A DNA stretch of 64,000 bases from Papilionanthe hookeriana x Papilionanthe teres (GCA_022702705.1 CM040421.1:74704121-74768120), one strand, 5' to 3'; shown: positions 22,087 to 35,400, numbered from the stretch's first letter. Numbers and translations: made by a program. Notes: generated from the sequence alone by a model not told the origin.

Positions 22087-23506
22087 ATGCGTAGTTCACG
22101 TTCTGAACGACTTGTGCCTTATGATTCTGAATTAGAAAAAACTATAAAAAAGTTTAACAAATTTAAAAATACAGAAAAAGACAAAAATATTCAAGAAATG
22201 GTGAATCAATTTGTTGAAATCCATCAAGAATTCAAACCATTAAGAGATTATGCTAACCCTATAGTAGATGAACTTAATGGTAGTATTCAAAACCCCGATG
22301 TAGCGGCTAATTCGTTTGAAATTAAACATGTTATTATCCGAATGGTATCAAATAATCAGTTTGGGGGAGCACCAACTTAAGATCATAATTTACATCTTGC
22401 CAATTTTCTAGAATTGTGTGCTACTTTTAAATACGAAGGTGTTTTGGATGATGCTATTAGACTTAAAATTTTTCCTTTTTCACTGAGGGATAATGCTAAG
22501 ATATGGTTAACTTTGTTAGCATCTGCATCTTTCAGAACTAAGGTTGATTTAGCGCAAAAATTGCTTGCTAAATATCTTCCACCATCAAAGGCTGTGAAGC
22601 TTATAAATGACATTACATCTTTTTACTAGTTTGAAGGGGAATCTATTTGTGAATCATGGGAATTTTTTAAAGATCTCCTAAGAAAGTGTCCATTTAATTT
22701 GATACCAGATTGGTTAATAATTCAAACCTTTTACAATGGATTAGTTGGATCTCTTAGATCTATTATCGATGAAGCTACTGGTGGTTCATTGATGTCTAAA
22801 CAGTTTACTGACACTTATGCTTTAATTGAAGAAATGGCTACAGATAATTTTTAATGGCCTTCTGAAAGGTTGAATCCTAAAAATATAGCCAATATTCATG
22901 ATATTATGCTTTTGCGATGCTAGCGAATCAAGTTGCTGCAATTTCAGGGAAGATAGACCAATCTGAAATGAATTTTTCTAAGCCAATTCCATGATTGAAG
23001 AAAATTCATTAGGCCAAATGGTTGATTCTCAAGCATCATTAGAAACTTTGAATTCCATAAGTAAGCCTAATAACTTAAATTAAAACTATTATAAACTAGG
23101 TTGGAAGAACCATCCAAACTTTAACTAGAATACCAATAATCAAGTTGGTAGTAATTAACAATGGGGGAAAAACCAAGTAAACCCATTGGAGAACTGAAAC
23201 ATTTAAGGGAAAAACAATTATAGACCAACCTATCCTCCAGGTTTTAATAATGCTTCACAATTTAAGGAGAAGAAGTTGTCTATAGAAGAAGTGGTGTTAC
23301 AAATGGGAAATCAATTGCAAATTCAAGGAGCAACAATCAGAAATATTAAGAATCCATTGGGACATATTGTCAATTCATTAAGTAATAGATCCCAAGGAAT
23401 AATTCCTTGTAATACAAAAGTAAATCTAAGATACAAGAATAAAGGGCAAGTGAAAGCTATTCAGTTGAGAAGAGGAAGAGAGTTGGAAGGTAGAGTTCAA
23501 AAATAG
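22087..23506 (+). pseudogene. gag: Athila-III gag
   Basis: Gag starts at ATG 22087 (MRSSRSERLVPYDSE). It has PLRDYANP, LHLANFLELCATFKYEG, AKIWLTLL, LLAKYLPPSKAVKLINDITS and IQTFYNGLVGS in the capsid-like core (22250-22790). After a decayed middle comes EVVLQMGNQLQIQG, NSLSNRSQG and VKAIQLRRGRELEG at 23276-23506. Stops at about 22378, 22627 and 22851 and frameshifts near 22900-23100 inactivate it. It aligns throughout with Athila-I gag, and comparing the two revealed the lone LTR inserted in Athila-I. Confidence 0.85.
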
Positions 23507-24437
23507 ATTGAAATAGAGAATAAAGATATTAAAGAACCAAAAGAGAACGCTCAGAAAGGTTTCGAAAGACCTATTTCTCCACCGAAGATTGATTCAGAAA
23601 AGTCACCACCTCCATTTACTCAAAGACTTCGACAATAAAAGTTGGATAAACAATTTTCTAAGTTATTGGAAATTTTTAAGAAGCTTATAATCAATATTCC
23701 ATATGCTGAAGCCTTGGAACAAATGCCAAGCTACGTGAAATTTATGAAGGATTTTCTCAACAAAAAAGGAAGTTTAAAGAAAAAGAAACTGTTGCACTTA
23801 GTGAGAAGTGCAGTGCAATAATTCAGAAAAAGTTTCCTGAAAAGCTTAAGAATCCTGGTAATTTCACAATTCCATGTGCGATTGGAGACATATTTTATGG
23901 GAAAGCTTTTTGTCATTATGTATACTCAGAAGGCTATGATTAAGAGAAATAACCCCGACTACTGTAACTCTGCAATTAGTGGATCGTTCGATCACATATC
24001 CTAAAGGAGTTATAGAAGATGTTTTAGTTAAGGTGGATCAATTTATCTTTCCTATTGATTTCGTTCTAGATATAGGGAGACATTTTCTAGCCACAGGGAG
24101 AACAATGATAGATGTGCAAAAAGGGGAATTGATGATGTGAGTCAATGATCAGATTGTTACATTCAACATCTCAAAATCAATGAAATATCCTGTAAGAGGT
24201 AAGGATGATGAATGATACAGGATGGATGTTATCAGATATCTAATTGAATGTCATTCCAAATTAACTTTTGAAGAAAAATTTGAAAGTGAAAAATTGAAGC
24301 ACGAGCAAGAAGAGGAATTACAACATTCTAAAGATTTTCATGAGGAAGATTTGAATTATGTTCATGAAAATTTTGAATTGTTGGACATGACTGAAAAAGA
24401 AGAATCTTTTAGTCCATCAATTAAAAAATCTTCTTAA
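23507..24437 (+). pseudogene. Athila-III protease region
   Basis: The protease region follows a charged linker. The active-site loop is degraded: GKAFCHY replaces the GKALCDLG of Athila-I, a few codons are missing, and the catalytic Asp is not recognisable. The second half is clear (about 23975-24120): VDRSITYPKGVIEDVLVKVD, then GRHFLATGRTMIDVQKGEL. The Glu/His-rich tail 24222-24437 corresponds to 6260-6480 in Athila-I. Confidence 0.72.
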
Positions 24438-25090
24438 CTTGATTTAGAGATGCTTCATACTCATTTAAAATATGCCTATTTAGGTGATTCCTCAACTTTG
24501 CTAGTTATAATTTCCTCTTAATTAACTAAAAAAGAAGAAGAGAGTCTGATTGAAATACTAAAGAAATATAAGAAAGCCTTTGGATGGACAATAGCTGATA
24601 TTAAAGGAATCAGTCCTTCAATTTGTATGCATAAAATCCTTTTGGAAGAGAATTGCAAAACCTCGAACTTATCCTCAGAGAAGCTTAAATCCTATCATGA
24701 AAGATTTTATGAAGAAAGAAATTTTAAAGTGGTTGGATGCTGGAATTATCTACCCTATTTCAGATAGTGCATAGGTTAGTCCTATTCACTAAGTTCCTAA
24801 GAAAGGAGGAGTTATTGTGACTGCTAATGAAAAGAATGAATTAATACCAACAGGGTAGGTTACAGGGTGGAGAATATGCACTAATTTACCTTGCCCAACA
24901 AATGTAAGGGGAATTAGAAGTTTTCTAGGACATGCTGGATTCTACAGGCGTTATATCAAAGATTTTTCAAAAATCTCAAAGCCTTTATGTTGTTTACTAG
25001 AAAGAGATGTGGTTTTTTATTTTGAAGAAGATTGCCTAAAAGCTTTTGAATCATTAAAAGAAAAATTAATCACTGCACCTGTTATAGTTT
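24438..25090 (+). pseudogene. Athila-III reverse transcriptase remnant with internal deletion
   Basis: The N-terminal part (KYKKAFGWTIADIKGISPS, then SPIH, PKKGG) is present to about 24876. There the sequence jumps from the GWR-like motif straight to the NLPCPTNVRGIRSFLGHAGFYRRYIKDFSK segment. Compared with Athila-I, about 500 bp equivalent to 6886-7387 are missing, including the LDGYSGY block and the catalytic F/Y-x-D-D motif. GCA at the junction may be short microhomology. RT activity is impossible. Confidence 0.85.
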
Positions 25091-25480
25091 GACCAAACTG
25101 GGAAAAACCTTTTGAATTATTGTGTAATGCAAGTGATTATGCTATTGGAGCTGTTATAGGTCAGAAAATATCATAAGATTTTCAAAGTAATCTACTCTGC
25201 TAGTAGTCTGAATGAAGCTCAAATTAATTAGACCGCAAATGAGAAAGAGTTACTAGCTATAGTATTTGGATTTGATACATTTAGATCATAATTAATTGGA
25301 ACTAAATGTGTGGTGCATACTGACCATTCTTCTATTAAGTATCTAATGAAAAAGAAGGATGTAAAACTGAGACTTATAAGATGGATTCTTCTTTTGTAAG
25401 AATTTGATTTTGGTATAGTAGATAGGAAGGGTGATGATAATCAAATTGTTGATCATCTATCTAGGCTTGAATTTGAAAAA
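25091..25480 (+). pseudogene. Athila-III RNase H
   Basis: Motifs are PFELLCNASDYAIGAVIGQK (the first Asp of the family pattern CDASDYA is Asn here), YSASSLNEAQIN, KCVVHTDHSSIKYLMKKKD and DNQIVDHLSRL. A frameshift near 25170-25180 (extra A in a run) and stops break the frame. A changed first catalytic Asp would by itself impair activity. Confidence 0.8.
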
Positions 25481-26760
25481 CCTCTCTTTTTCTGAAAAGG
25501 AAATCAATGAACATTTTCCTGATGAAAAATTGTTCACTATTAATGAGTGGCGTGTTCCATGGTATGCCAACATTGTAAACTTTATTGTCAGTGCTAATTT
25601 ACCCTATGGTTTGACATACCAAGAGAGGAAAAATATTTTATCTGAAGCTAAGACTTACTTTTGGGATGACCATTTTTATATAAACAAGGAAAGGATCTGA
25701 TCATTCGAAGATGTGTGCCTTTAGAAGAAACTTTCGAAATTAATTAAAAATGTCATAATTCTAATTATGGGGGACATTTTGGTGTTGATAAAACTGCATA
25801 TAAAATCTTACAATCTCGATTTTATTGGCCTACAATTTTTAGGATGTTAATATTTATATTAAAAATTGTGATCGATGTCAACGTGTTGGAAGTTGAAATA
25901 TTTGACGTTTGGGGATTAGATATCATAGGACCATTTATACCATCTTTCAAAAATACTTACATTGTAGACTATGTATCCAGATGGATAGAAGTTGTTGCTT
26001 TACCTCGATGTAATGCTCAACGTGTTGCAAAATTTTTAAGAAAGAATATATTTTATAGATTTGGAATACCAAGAGTTACCATAACTGATGGGGGAGGTCA
26101 TTTTAGAAATGCAATTATGGAAAAGCTAGTAAGAAATGTCATATTAACCATCGCATTGCTACTGCTTATCATCCGTAAACTAGTGGTTTGGTTGAATTAT
26201 ACAATCATGAAATTAAAAGAATATTGAAAAAGACTGTCAATCCAAACAGAAAGGATTGGTCAATTAAGCTGGACTATGCTTTATGGGCCTATAGGACAGC
26301 ATACATAACTCCTATAGGAATGTCCCCATATACGCTAATTTTTGGAAAAGCTTATCATTTACTAGTTCAACTTAAGCATAAAGCATATTGGGGTATTAAA
26401 GGGTTCAATTATAATTTGAAAGATGCTGGTGAAAAAAGATTGTTGCAATTAAATGAGCTTGAAAAGATAAGGAATGAATCTTATGAAAATTTTAAGATTT
26501 ATAAAAAAAAAGATGAAGTCATGGCATGATCAGAAGATTCTTACCAAAAATCTTAAGCCTGGACAACAAGTTTTGTTATATAATGCTAGATTGAAAATTT
26601 TTGTTGGAAAACTTAAGTCCAGGTGGATGGGCCCATTTATTTTGATGAAATTTTATTCTTATGGAACTATGGATATCAAAGATCCTATAACATAAAAAAT
26701 ATTTACAGTTAACGGTCATAGACTTAAACCTTATTTTTTAGTCGATCAACCTAAAATTGA
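25481..26760 (+). pseudogene. Athila-III integrase
   Basis: A zinc-finger-type N-terminus (about 25740-25890, GGHFGVDKTAYKILQ, NCDRCQ-like) precedes the catalytic core at 25844-26227 (GLDIIGPFIPSF, VDYVSRWIEVVALPRCNAQ, ITDGGGHFRNAIMEKL). The ELYNHEIKRILKKT segment starts in the next frame at 26191. The C-terminal domain is at 26474-26695 (KLKSRWMGPFILMKFY). Frameshifts at about 26130-26190 and 26500-26530 split it. A better preserved core than in Athila-I. Confidence 0.84.
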
Positions 26761-27287
26761 TGATAATTTAATGTTGGGCCACTCATAATAAGCTTTGGGT
26801 ATGTTAGGCTGAAGACATTAAACCAAGCTCTTTGTGGGAAACAACCCATATTTATCAGTGTGCTTTGCTTTAAGTTTGCTTTGTGTGTTTTTATTTCATT
26901 TAATTTGAGAAATGAGGTAGTATTTTGAAGTTTATATGATATAATGTTGTTATTTGGATCTTAATTGATGACTTAAAGGAGTTAGAATGAAGATTTCAAC
27001 GTTTAGCAGACATGTGCTAAATTAAGCACTGGCGCTTACGCGCCAGATGTTGGCGCATAGGCACCACAATTAAAAATAGTAATAAATGTGGTTCTAGAAG
27101 CCTAAATCGTGGGTCAGTAGTTTTGGGAGTTATTTAGGAGTTAAGACAAGTCTTCAGTCAGTTTCAAGACTTCCAAAGTCTATAAAACGGCTCAAAATTA
27201 AAGATATTTGCCCCAGTTCTTATTTTCATTTCTTGAGTCTTTTGAAGGAGTATTTTGAGATCAAAACTGTATTCGTGGGAAAGTGAA
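26761..27287 (+). promoter_or_regulatory. Spacer with GCGC cluster and internal TATA box, Athila-III
   Basis: It contains the conserved post-pol stretch GTGGGAAACAACCCA (about 26837), a GCGC motif cluster at 27030-27065 (GGCGCTTACGCGCCAG), and TATAAAA at 27181-27187, about 105 bp before the position where the accessory ORF would start. Same arrangement as 9317-9857, which supports a conserved function. Promoter activity is inferred. Confidence 0.5.
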
Positions 27288-27671
27288 GTTAAGAAGACAG
27301 AAGAAGCTAAAAAGAAGAAGTACATTTGTGAGAATGTGCAAGAGTTATACAATGGATATCTAGCAGTTAGTATTCAATGGAAGGGATTAAAAAAAGAATT
27401 TTGAAGATCGAGGCTGACATGGCTTCAATCGAAGCAAAGGTAAATGAAACTAACGTACATTTAACACACATTAGATGAAAACTCAAAATACAATTCAGTC
27501 ATACAAGTCATGTGGAAGAAGCAGATAGAGCGATGTATCTGAAGAACAAATGGTTAGAAGAAGATGTAAGAGTTTTTAATCATTCCAATTTATCAGATTT
27601 ACATTCCACATGGTTCAAATGGAACTAATGGTGGTTCAGGATATATCCCACCTAACTGAGAATTGAATTAA
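27288..27671 (+). pseudogene. Athila accessory ORF, copy 3
   Basis: This is homologous to 9858-10238. The start codon reads GTT at 27288. The frame shifts near 27375-27400 and has stops (TGA in the conserved IGW stretch, TGA in the C-terminal PPN block). Still recognisable are NVQELYNGYLAVSIQ, ADMASIEAKVNETN, HTSHVEEADRAMYLKNKW and GGSGYIPPN. Three copies in the same position suggest it is a regular part of this Athila family. Confidence 0.6.
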
Positions 27672-28049
27672 ATTAAATGTGGTCTTATGATCTAGTTATC
27701 TTTGTTTAGTGTTTAGTGTTTATATAGTTGTTATATTTGTTTTAATGTATTTGTTTTAAAGTGTGTTGCATTTTAATTATATGGTTTTGGTGTTTAATTA
27801 TATGTGTAAGGAACTTGTGTTTGAAGAATTTCACCAAATGATTTTGGATCGAAATTTTTAGTTTGTATTAAGTGTTTTGAATTTAATGAAATATATGTTT
27901 GTTTGTGTGTGAAATTTGTGTGAATCGATAGATATTTAAGTAAAATTTTGGAGTATTATAGTGTGTTTGAGGATGAAATTAATATTTAAATCATTTAATG
28001 GTGTTTAATTAGCTGTATTAGTGCAATTTGATTAATCGTCAAAATCTGC

Positions 28050-28205
28050 TAAGTGGCGCCTAAGCGCCAAACCCTTGACGCATGAGCGCCAACACTCGCA
28101 GCTATGTGCCGTAATCTCGCGCATAGGCGCTAGTTGGCAAAAATTAGTTTACAGGCATTAAAATCCTAAAAATTGACATTTTTGCCCCCCCCCCCACCCC
28201 CGTCA
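28050..28205 (+). repeat. GCGC motif cluster and C-tract before the env-like ORF
   Basis: Repeated GGCGCCTAAGCGCC-like words at 28052-28135 match the clusters in the LTRs and other spacers. A C-run interrupted by one A follows at about 28185-28201. No gene. Confidence 0.6.
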
Positions 28206-28309
28206 CCTTCAACCTCTCAATTTCATGAAATAAGATCCTAAGGCATCACTATTTTAGATCATTTTAGAGCCGATTTCAATGAAATTTGCGAAGATGTAAA
28301 CTCCCTAAG

Positions 28310-28507
28310 GTATGAGCACTTCTTCTAAGAAAACATTTTTGAATTTTCACCATGTATTTTGAGTACATTTATGAAAATCCAAAAATCATTATTCATGGTG
28401 AAAATTTGAGATTAAGCTTGAGAAATAGCTTGGATTAATTAGATTATACCTTCTAGCAAGTTTAGTTTGAATTTGGAATTTAAGGTGAAAATTTTTGTAA
28501 TTTTTAG
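28310..28507 (+). other. Putative leader intron of the env-like ORF, Athila-III
   Basis: Donor-like CCTAAG|GTATGAG at 28310, acceptor-like TGTAATTTTTAG at 28507, 198 bp apart, with the ATG at 28510 just downstream. The layout equals that at 10867-11076 in Athila-I. Confidence 0.4.
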
Positions 28508-28509
28508 AA

Positions 28510-29443
28510 ATGGTTCCAAAATTGAAGCGCTTGAAAAGGAAAGATCAATTTGATTCAAACAAGTTCGTGAGTTCTAGAGCTGAGGATCGGTACGTGAATG
28601 CACTGTCGTCACATAAATTGATTCCAGAGAGAGTGTTTAGTAAACCATGAGGAGATATTGAGGAAATGATTGATCGAAGGAATTGGAGAAATTACTGTTG
28701 CTTCTCCACTATTGCTGTTATTTCTATGGTGGGAGAGGTTTATGCAAATTTGCTAGTAGCAGAAGAAAATTTATTGATGGTTTGGAGACAGCAAGTGAAT
28801 TTTTCTGCCGCTATAATCAATATGTTTTACGTACTACCTCCTGAAATATTTTGTTATTATACGAATTATCATTCTACGAAAGGGGAACTTGATGAGATTA
28901 TGTCTTTTCTGACTGATGGAAGAGGTATGTAGAAATCACTAATGACAGGAGTGTGAATTTTCCAAACTACAAGTTGAATGCCACCTCCAAGGCTTGGCAT
29001 TATTTTATCTCATCTAATTTAATACAGATGAATCATGTTAGTGATGACACGAGAGAAAGAGATGTTCTGAATTATTGTATTCGGCATGGAAAGCTTATAG
29101 ACATTGGAGCTATTATTTTTTATTACATTCTCAACTGTGCCAGAGCTGTTACTACTGCAGGTATGGGATTTCCTTCCATGATCCATTCTCTTTGTGAGTA
29201 GTCTGGTGTTAAATTTGAAACTTGGGAAGAAGTCCTTCAGCTACTTAAACCTATTACCAGTGTAAATGAGAACACTTACACTGTGCATTCAGAATTTGGC
29301 TGGAAGGGAGGATCTATTAGAGCTCCTAGTTCTGCTACTTCTACTTTACATGCATCATCCTCTAAAGATGAGTTTTCTAGTTCACAGACTACTTTGTTAC
29401 AGAAGATTTTGAAGAAGGTAAGTCTAACCAGAGAACATATTAG
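28510..29443 (+). pseudogene. Athila-III env-like ORF, cut by Ogre-A
   Basis: It starts MVPKLKRLKRKDQFDSNKF. After a TGA at about 28648, 28666-28932 carries VWRQQVNFSAAIINMFYVLP and DEIMSFLTDGRG. A frameshift at about 28935 leads to 28953-29201 (NFPNYKLNATSKAWHYF, VLNYCIRHGKLIDIG, GMGFPSMIHSLCE), and 29283-29443 holds the Ser-rich C-terminal part with FGWKGGSIR. The frame is cut at 29443 by the Ogre-A LTR. The bases ATTAG at 29439-29443 are the expected left target duplication. No signal peptide or membrane span is visible. Confidence 0.74.
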
Positions 29444-32400
29444 TGTTGACCTCATTTTTGATGAGGTCTTTTCTCTTCTCTCTCCTTAGTACTTAGGATC
29501 TAGCCATAGGGCTTCTCCTTGACTATCTTAGAGGACTAGAAATGGGACCCATCACTTAGAAATTCAAACACTTCTTGGCTCCCTTCAAACCCCACAAGTT
29601 TGATTGTAAACTCCTAAGCCACTTGGAGGGTTGAAATCAAATGTGGAGGTTTAAAGGATGAGTTTCCTATAGGATTCTTTTGGCCTTAGGATTACCCTGG
29701 GTGGCCTGGTCTGGTGAGGGTAAGTTTGCACACACCACACTCCCACACACACATTCCAAACCCTAAAACTACCTTTAACCAATTTGACTCCCTGACTCAT
29801 GTAGGTAACTCATATGGGTGGACCTTAACCCCTAAGCCTCTGGCTAAGAGGGTTAGGAACAACATATTGAGTGCCTAAAATGAGTCCTCTCATGGCTTTT
29901 GTGGGCTTAACATGGCTTCATGGCTCAACCAAAATGATTTCATTTCACTCACACTTGATCAATCTTCATTTTTCCAAAATTTTAATTTTTGACCCCGGGA
30001 ACCCTAAACCCACCAAACCTACCAAATGCCCTTGAAATAACCCAAAATTTGCAAAATTGCCTAAACTATCCAAAATTCCTCAAAACTAATCCTAAACATT
30101 TCCCCCCACTCAAATTTACCATCCATGGCCAAATATACCAAAAATTCCAAAAATACCCCCCAATACCCTCCAAATACCCAAAATACATTTTAACCCTAAA
30201 ATTCCAAAAATTCCAAAAATTCAGAAAATTCTCAAAAAAATTCCAAAAAATCCCAAATATTCCCAATTTGATGTTGTTCAACTACACTATAAGTCAATTT
30301 TGTCAATTTAACCCACTTTTACCAAAACCCTCAATTTGACCGATTTTTAACCTAAATGGACGCAATGTCCAACCAAACCACTCCAATTGACCTCAATTTT
30401 GATTCAATTCAATTCTAAACTTCAATTCAATATCCCCAATACCAATTTAGACCAAATCCAAGCCCAATTCGATGAACATGTGGATCCAATTTCAATTTGA
30501 AGCTTAAAGCCCAATTTTGGCTCATGACCTAAACTTAGCCCAAACCAACCCAACTTAACTCCAATTAGCCCCAAATCTTTTCCTAAGCCTTCCTAACTTC
30601 CCCACAAACAAAACACTAACTTGATTTGCCCAAAATTTGAACCCAAACTTCACTCAAATCCAACCCAAATAAAAAATCCCCAATTTGGGCCTAAACCAAT
30701 CTTGAACCCAAATGTGCCCAAATCCCAAAATCAAAGCGCAACCAAAATTGAAAACTCTTTGTAAAACTCACATAAACATTTCCCAACATTAATGTTATAT
30801 TAAAACCAACATTAGTCCAACCGTAGCCCAAGATAGCCCAAGTTAGTCCTTTTTAGCCCATTTTGAACCCATTATAAAAAAGGCCCAATTTGAACCCATC
30901 TCAACTCCAAATGACACCAAATCTTTTCCAAATCACTCATGATACATACCTAAACTAAACCCAACATTTTATTTGGCATGGTTCTTCACAAAACTTTCAT
31001 CCAAAAGTCCATTTTAAAATCTAGAAGCCCACTCCCATAAAGCCTTTAAAAGCCCATTTTCACCAAAGTTCAAAAAGCCTTAAATTGACCCTAAAGCCCA
31101 CATAGCATTTCTTTCACCATCCATTTCAATTGAAGCCATCCCTTAGTTTTAAATCAATGTTTAAATCATTCCAAATGAAGCCACATGCCAATTTCCCCTA
31201 AATTCATCAAAAATGCCAAAACCCTTTTTCATGAAACAAGCCAACCTTTTCCAAGCCAAATGTAAGCCAAATGTGAGCCATTTACAAGCCATATGAAGCC
31301 ATCAGAGTTTTGACACCTCACCTAGTCATTTAAGGCAAGAAGAGGGGAGCCTTTCCTAAGCCTTCATTAAGCCCTTTTAACCCCATTGATGCTACACTCT
31401 AAACCAAGTTTAGCCACATCACCTTGGATGGGGACTTTACCACCCCTTCCTAGCTGACCCAAATGATTCTCCCTCAGCCCAAAGTCAAGCCTTGGGGAGG
31501 TGAACCTAGCCTAAACCATGCCTTGGACCAAATCAAGCCAAAATAAGCCTTCCCACCTTTACACTTAAATCAAATCCTTTACACATGGCCAAAGCCAACT
31601 GCTTGCACCAAACTAAACCCCTGGACTCACTGAGTCAAGATGGTGATCTGACCCTGCCGGCCAGCTGCCTGGATCACCGGAAAACACCATGGACGAGAGC
31701 TTTATTTAGATTCAAAAATTCAAATTCACCTGGCTGAGCTTTCCCAACTCAATTGGACTCCATGGTTGTTCTTCCCTTGCATAGAGCAGCTGATCCCAAG
31801 CCCTAACTCCCCCTGGGAAGCCCTCCAGACATGCCTATTTAAACCCACCACCTTCTCAGCCAAACAAGGTGATGAACCAGAGCTTAACAAAACTCTGCCA
31901 AAATTGCTTCAGGACCTTCTCCTAACCCAGAGCAATTGATTCCCAGTGTCCCTTTGCCCTAATCCCCATAAACAGAGCTCAATTTCTCAGTCAAAAATCC
32001 ACCCAAAAACTGGGAAAACTCTGAAACCTCCACCAAAATCAACTTAAACTCACCCACACCTACACATGACCTAGAGAAGGAGTTCCCCAGTGAAAGCCCC
32101 CTCACTAGGCCAGCCATCCTATCTATCGGCCAAGCTTTGAAATCGGCCTTGGTCACTTTCATACCTAGGCAATTCCCTAGAGCTAGAGACTTCATTTGAA
32201 GATTCCTTGGGTGGAATCGAAGGTGCCACAACTCTCTGATTGAAGCTTCACTTCTCAGAGCCAAGGTATGGACCCCTTCTTCCTCTCGAGCTTCCAGCGA
32301 TTCTCTATTTTTCTTGACTTAATTTCATAGCCTATAAACCATATGGATGTGTTCGTCTTCTTAAGAAGAATCCATAGAGCATAAGAACATGAAAATCCAT

Positions 32401-35400
32401 TGAGAAATGAGAGAGATCCTAGGGTTTGAGTGTGGATGGCTCTCGGGACACACCAGGCGGAGACAATGATCGGCCGCCCTTGGATCGAGCGTGTATCGAA
32501 TAGACGGTGCAGATTGCGTTGGACGAGTGAACGGGACATGAACCGCAGGCCCCTGGAGCACTCTGTCAGATGGCGGCGTCGAATAGAGAGGCGACGCGTA
32601 GGCTTTCGGAGCTGTCGAGGATGAGTCGGCGCCGCGTGGATAAGTAGATAAATAGGGTATTTATTTATTTATTTAATTACCCAAAACTTCAAAAATCCGT
32701 AACTTTGCATAGAAAAATTAGAAAAATAAACTAAAAATACCCTCTTGCTCAGTGAATAGAGGAAAACAATGTGGAAAAAGAGTTGAGTTAATTTGAAGAA
32801 TATTTTATTTTTAATTAATTATTTACTGAGTTCAATGTTTTAATTCTCCATTTGCATAGAGAATTGACCATGGCATGAGACCATAGGGCTTTTGTACCCT
32901 CTGGTCTTGGGAACATTCCCTGAATTTTCCAAGGTTAGAGGCCATCTCTATGGTAAGTTATTGATTTTCCAAGTTTTTGTGCCTGTTTTGATATTTTAAT
33001 TCTAGTAATTAGCATGTTGCTTAGAAAATTCTAGTAATTAGCATGTATCTTAGGACTGGAGAACCGTAGGAAAATTATAGTTTGAGTTGATTCATTGAGA
33101 ATAATCCTAATTGGCCTAAACACTCAAAACTGAATACTAATTAAGATTAACCACACATAAAAATCACTTGAAAACAATTCTCCACTGGTCTCTATGATCA
33201 AAGGGACCTCACATAAAAATTTGAAATCAATTGGAGGTGATTAACCCCACTAAATGGACAAATTAAGTTACTTGACCAAAATTAAACTTTAAAAATTCAT
33301 AACTTTAAAAATACATTTAAAAAATTCACCAAATTGTTTTGGGGGCTTCTCTGATGTTAGGGGAGTCTAGCAAAATTAAAATTAAAATTTTCTAAAAATC
33401 TTCATTTTTAATCATATTTTAATATTTTAATAATTAAAAAAATTTTAAAAATCATAAAAATATCATATTTTGCGTCCTAATCACTTAGGAACAAACTAAA
33501 TATTTTTCTCAAGTCTCTAGGTTAAGATATTGAATTTTAAAGGCTTAAAACAATTTTTAATATTAAAAAATGAATTTCCTTATATTTTCACTAAATTAAT
33601 TATAATAAATAAAAAAAATCAGAAAAATATAAAATTTGTTTCTTTGAACTCTTTGAGGTTAGAAACATTTATGAAAAATATAAAATCCATTTTTCAACTT
33701 TAATTTTATTTTATAATTAATTAACACTCCAAAATTCAAAATAATCATAATAAATAAAATATAATTTGAAAAATCACCAAAATTGGTCCAACTGGTCCTC
33801 TAGTTAGTAGAAACATCCCATAATTTTCTTAAGGATAGAATCCTTGCCTTGGTCATGTTGTTGAATTTCCATTGAAAATCCCTATTTTTCATTAAGATAA
33901 TTATATAAATTAATTTAAATTCAGAAAAATCACATTTTATCCTCTAATGTCTTAATTGACATGTGAGTGAAGTGACATAAAAATTTCAAGCTCATTTGAG
34001 CTCAATTTGATGAGTTATAAAATAATTAGGCTTAAAAGGACATAAAGGTAATTAAAGAATTTTAACCCTAATTAATATTTAGGTTTAATCAAAGGGAGGG
34101 TAAAATATTTGATTTTAAAATTTTTATTAAATGATTGAAACCTAGGGAATTAAGGGGTAGAAACCCATTAATCATCTTGAAAATATTTATAGTAAATTTT
34201 AATTAATTAAACAATTTGAATTTTTGAAGAATAAGTTAAAATTTGGATTATTAAGATTAGGGATATGATTTAAGAAGATATCAATTCTTCAATTTAAAAT
34301 CCCTAAATTAATCACTTTAATAATATTCAACTCTTAATCAAACTCAAAAATGATAATTGAAATTAATAATTAAATAATTAAAAGGAAAAGAAACCTTAAT
34401 TAAACTAAAAGCTTAAAACATTAAGTGATTTGATAAACAAATTGAAATAAATTTAAAACATTAAAATTAATTTGAAATTACTTTAAAAAAAAGCAAATCT
34501 AAAAAAACTTGAAATATCAAAATCAACCTATAAAATAATCCATAATTAAAAAAATCAAACCAATTAAAAGTTAACTTAAAATATTTCAATTAAATGAAAA
34601 TTAAATCATTAAAATCTAAATTGAATAATCTAAACACCTCTTTCAACCCAAATTAATCTAATGCATTGAGATCATTTAAAATATAAAGGTTTAATTAAAT
34701 TAAAACAATTTGAACACTATTCCAAACATAAAATTATTAAAATTTCATAACTAAATTAGACCATTTTAAATCATCAATTCCAATTTTAAATCACTAAAAT
34801 CTTTAATAAATTAATTTGCCCTTAAAGGCTTTCGTTATCATAACTCTTAAATGGAGCATTAAGTGGAATGTCACTTTACTCATCGGACAATCAAATGTCC
34901 AAGTTCACTGAGCAAGAAATAAAACTTAACTAAATTCGTGGATGATTAATTCACCAGTACAATAAAATTCATTTGGACTCAAAATAATCTCAGAAGTATT
35001 GAAAAGTTGTTTAGGACTCGTCCTAAACACTTTCTCAATACGATGAGTTGTTTTAGAAGAACAACTGAACTTAATTGTCCTTTGTTGAAGAAAATCATCC
35101 TTAATAAAACAAAAGAACCTAGACGTCATAGGAATTGACTAACTACAGGATTAGGACTTTGGTAGACAACCAAAACCTTCCCTTAGCTTTACTTAGGTAT
35201 TTTTCTTGAAAATTATATAAATGCCTTAACATGTGCTTTTAGTGTAGCTTGGAATGACGGGAAGACCCTCCAGGTATGCTTTTATTTTATTACAAGTTAC
35301 TTACATGTACTACGCTTTACTTTTCTTGCATGTTAAACAAGATTGTTGCATGAAATCTGAAACCTTTAAGATAGCCACAAAATTGAAACCCAAAATTAAA

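Larger units (their letters stand above)
20164..29443 (+). mobile_element. Athila-III: Athila element with 5' LTR, RT deleted, cut by Ogre-A
   Basis: Components in order are the 5' LTR (20164-21961), tRNA-Asp primer site, gag, PR, an RT remnant with the catalytic core deleted, RNase H, INT, accessory ORF and env-like ORF. The 3' end is displaced by Ogre-A inserted at 29444. It lies inside the 3' LTR of Athila-II. It has stops and frameshifts but fewer than Athila-I, and appears younger. Without RT it could only have moved with help from other copies, if the deletion preceded its insertion. Confidence 0.87.

Noticed and set aside
29989..30339. ORFs in the C/A-rich zone (PKFQKFQKF-type)
   Set aside because: Low-complexity U3 sequence of the Ogre-A LTR, not conserved as protein in the other LTR.
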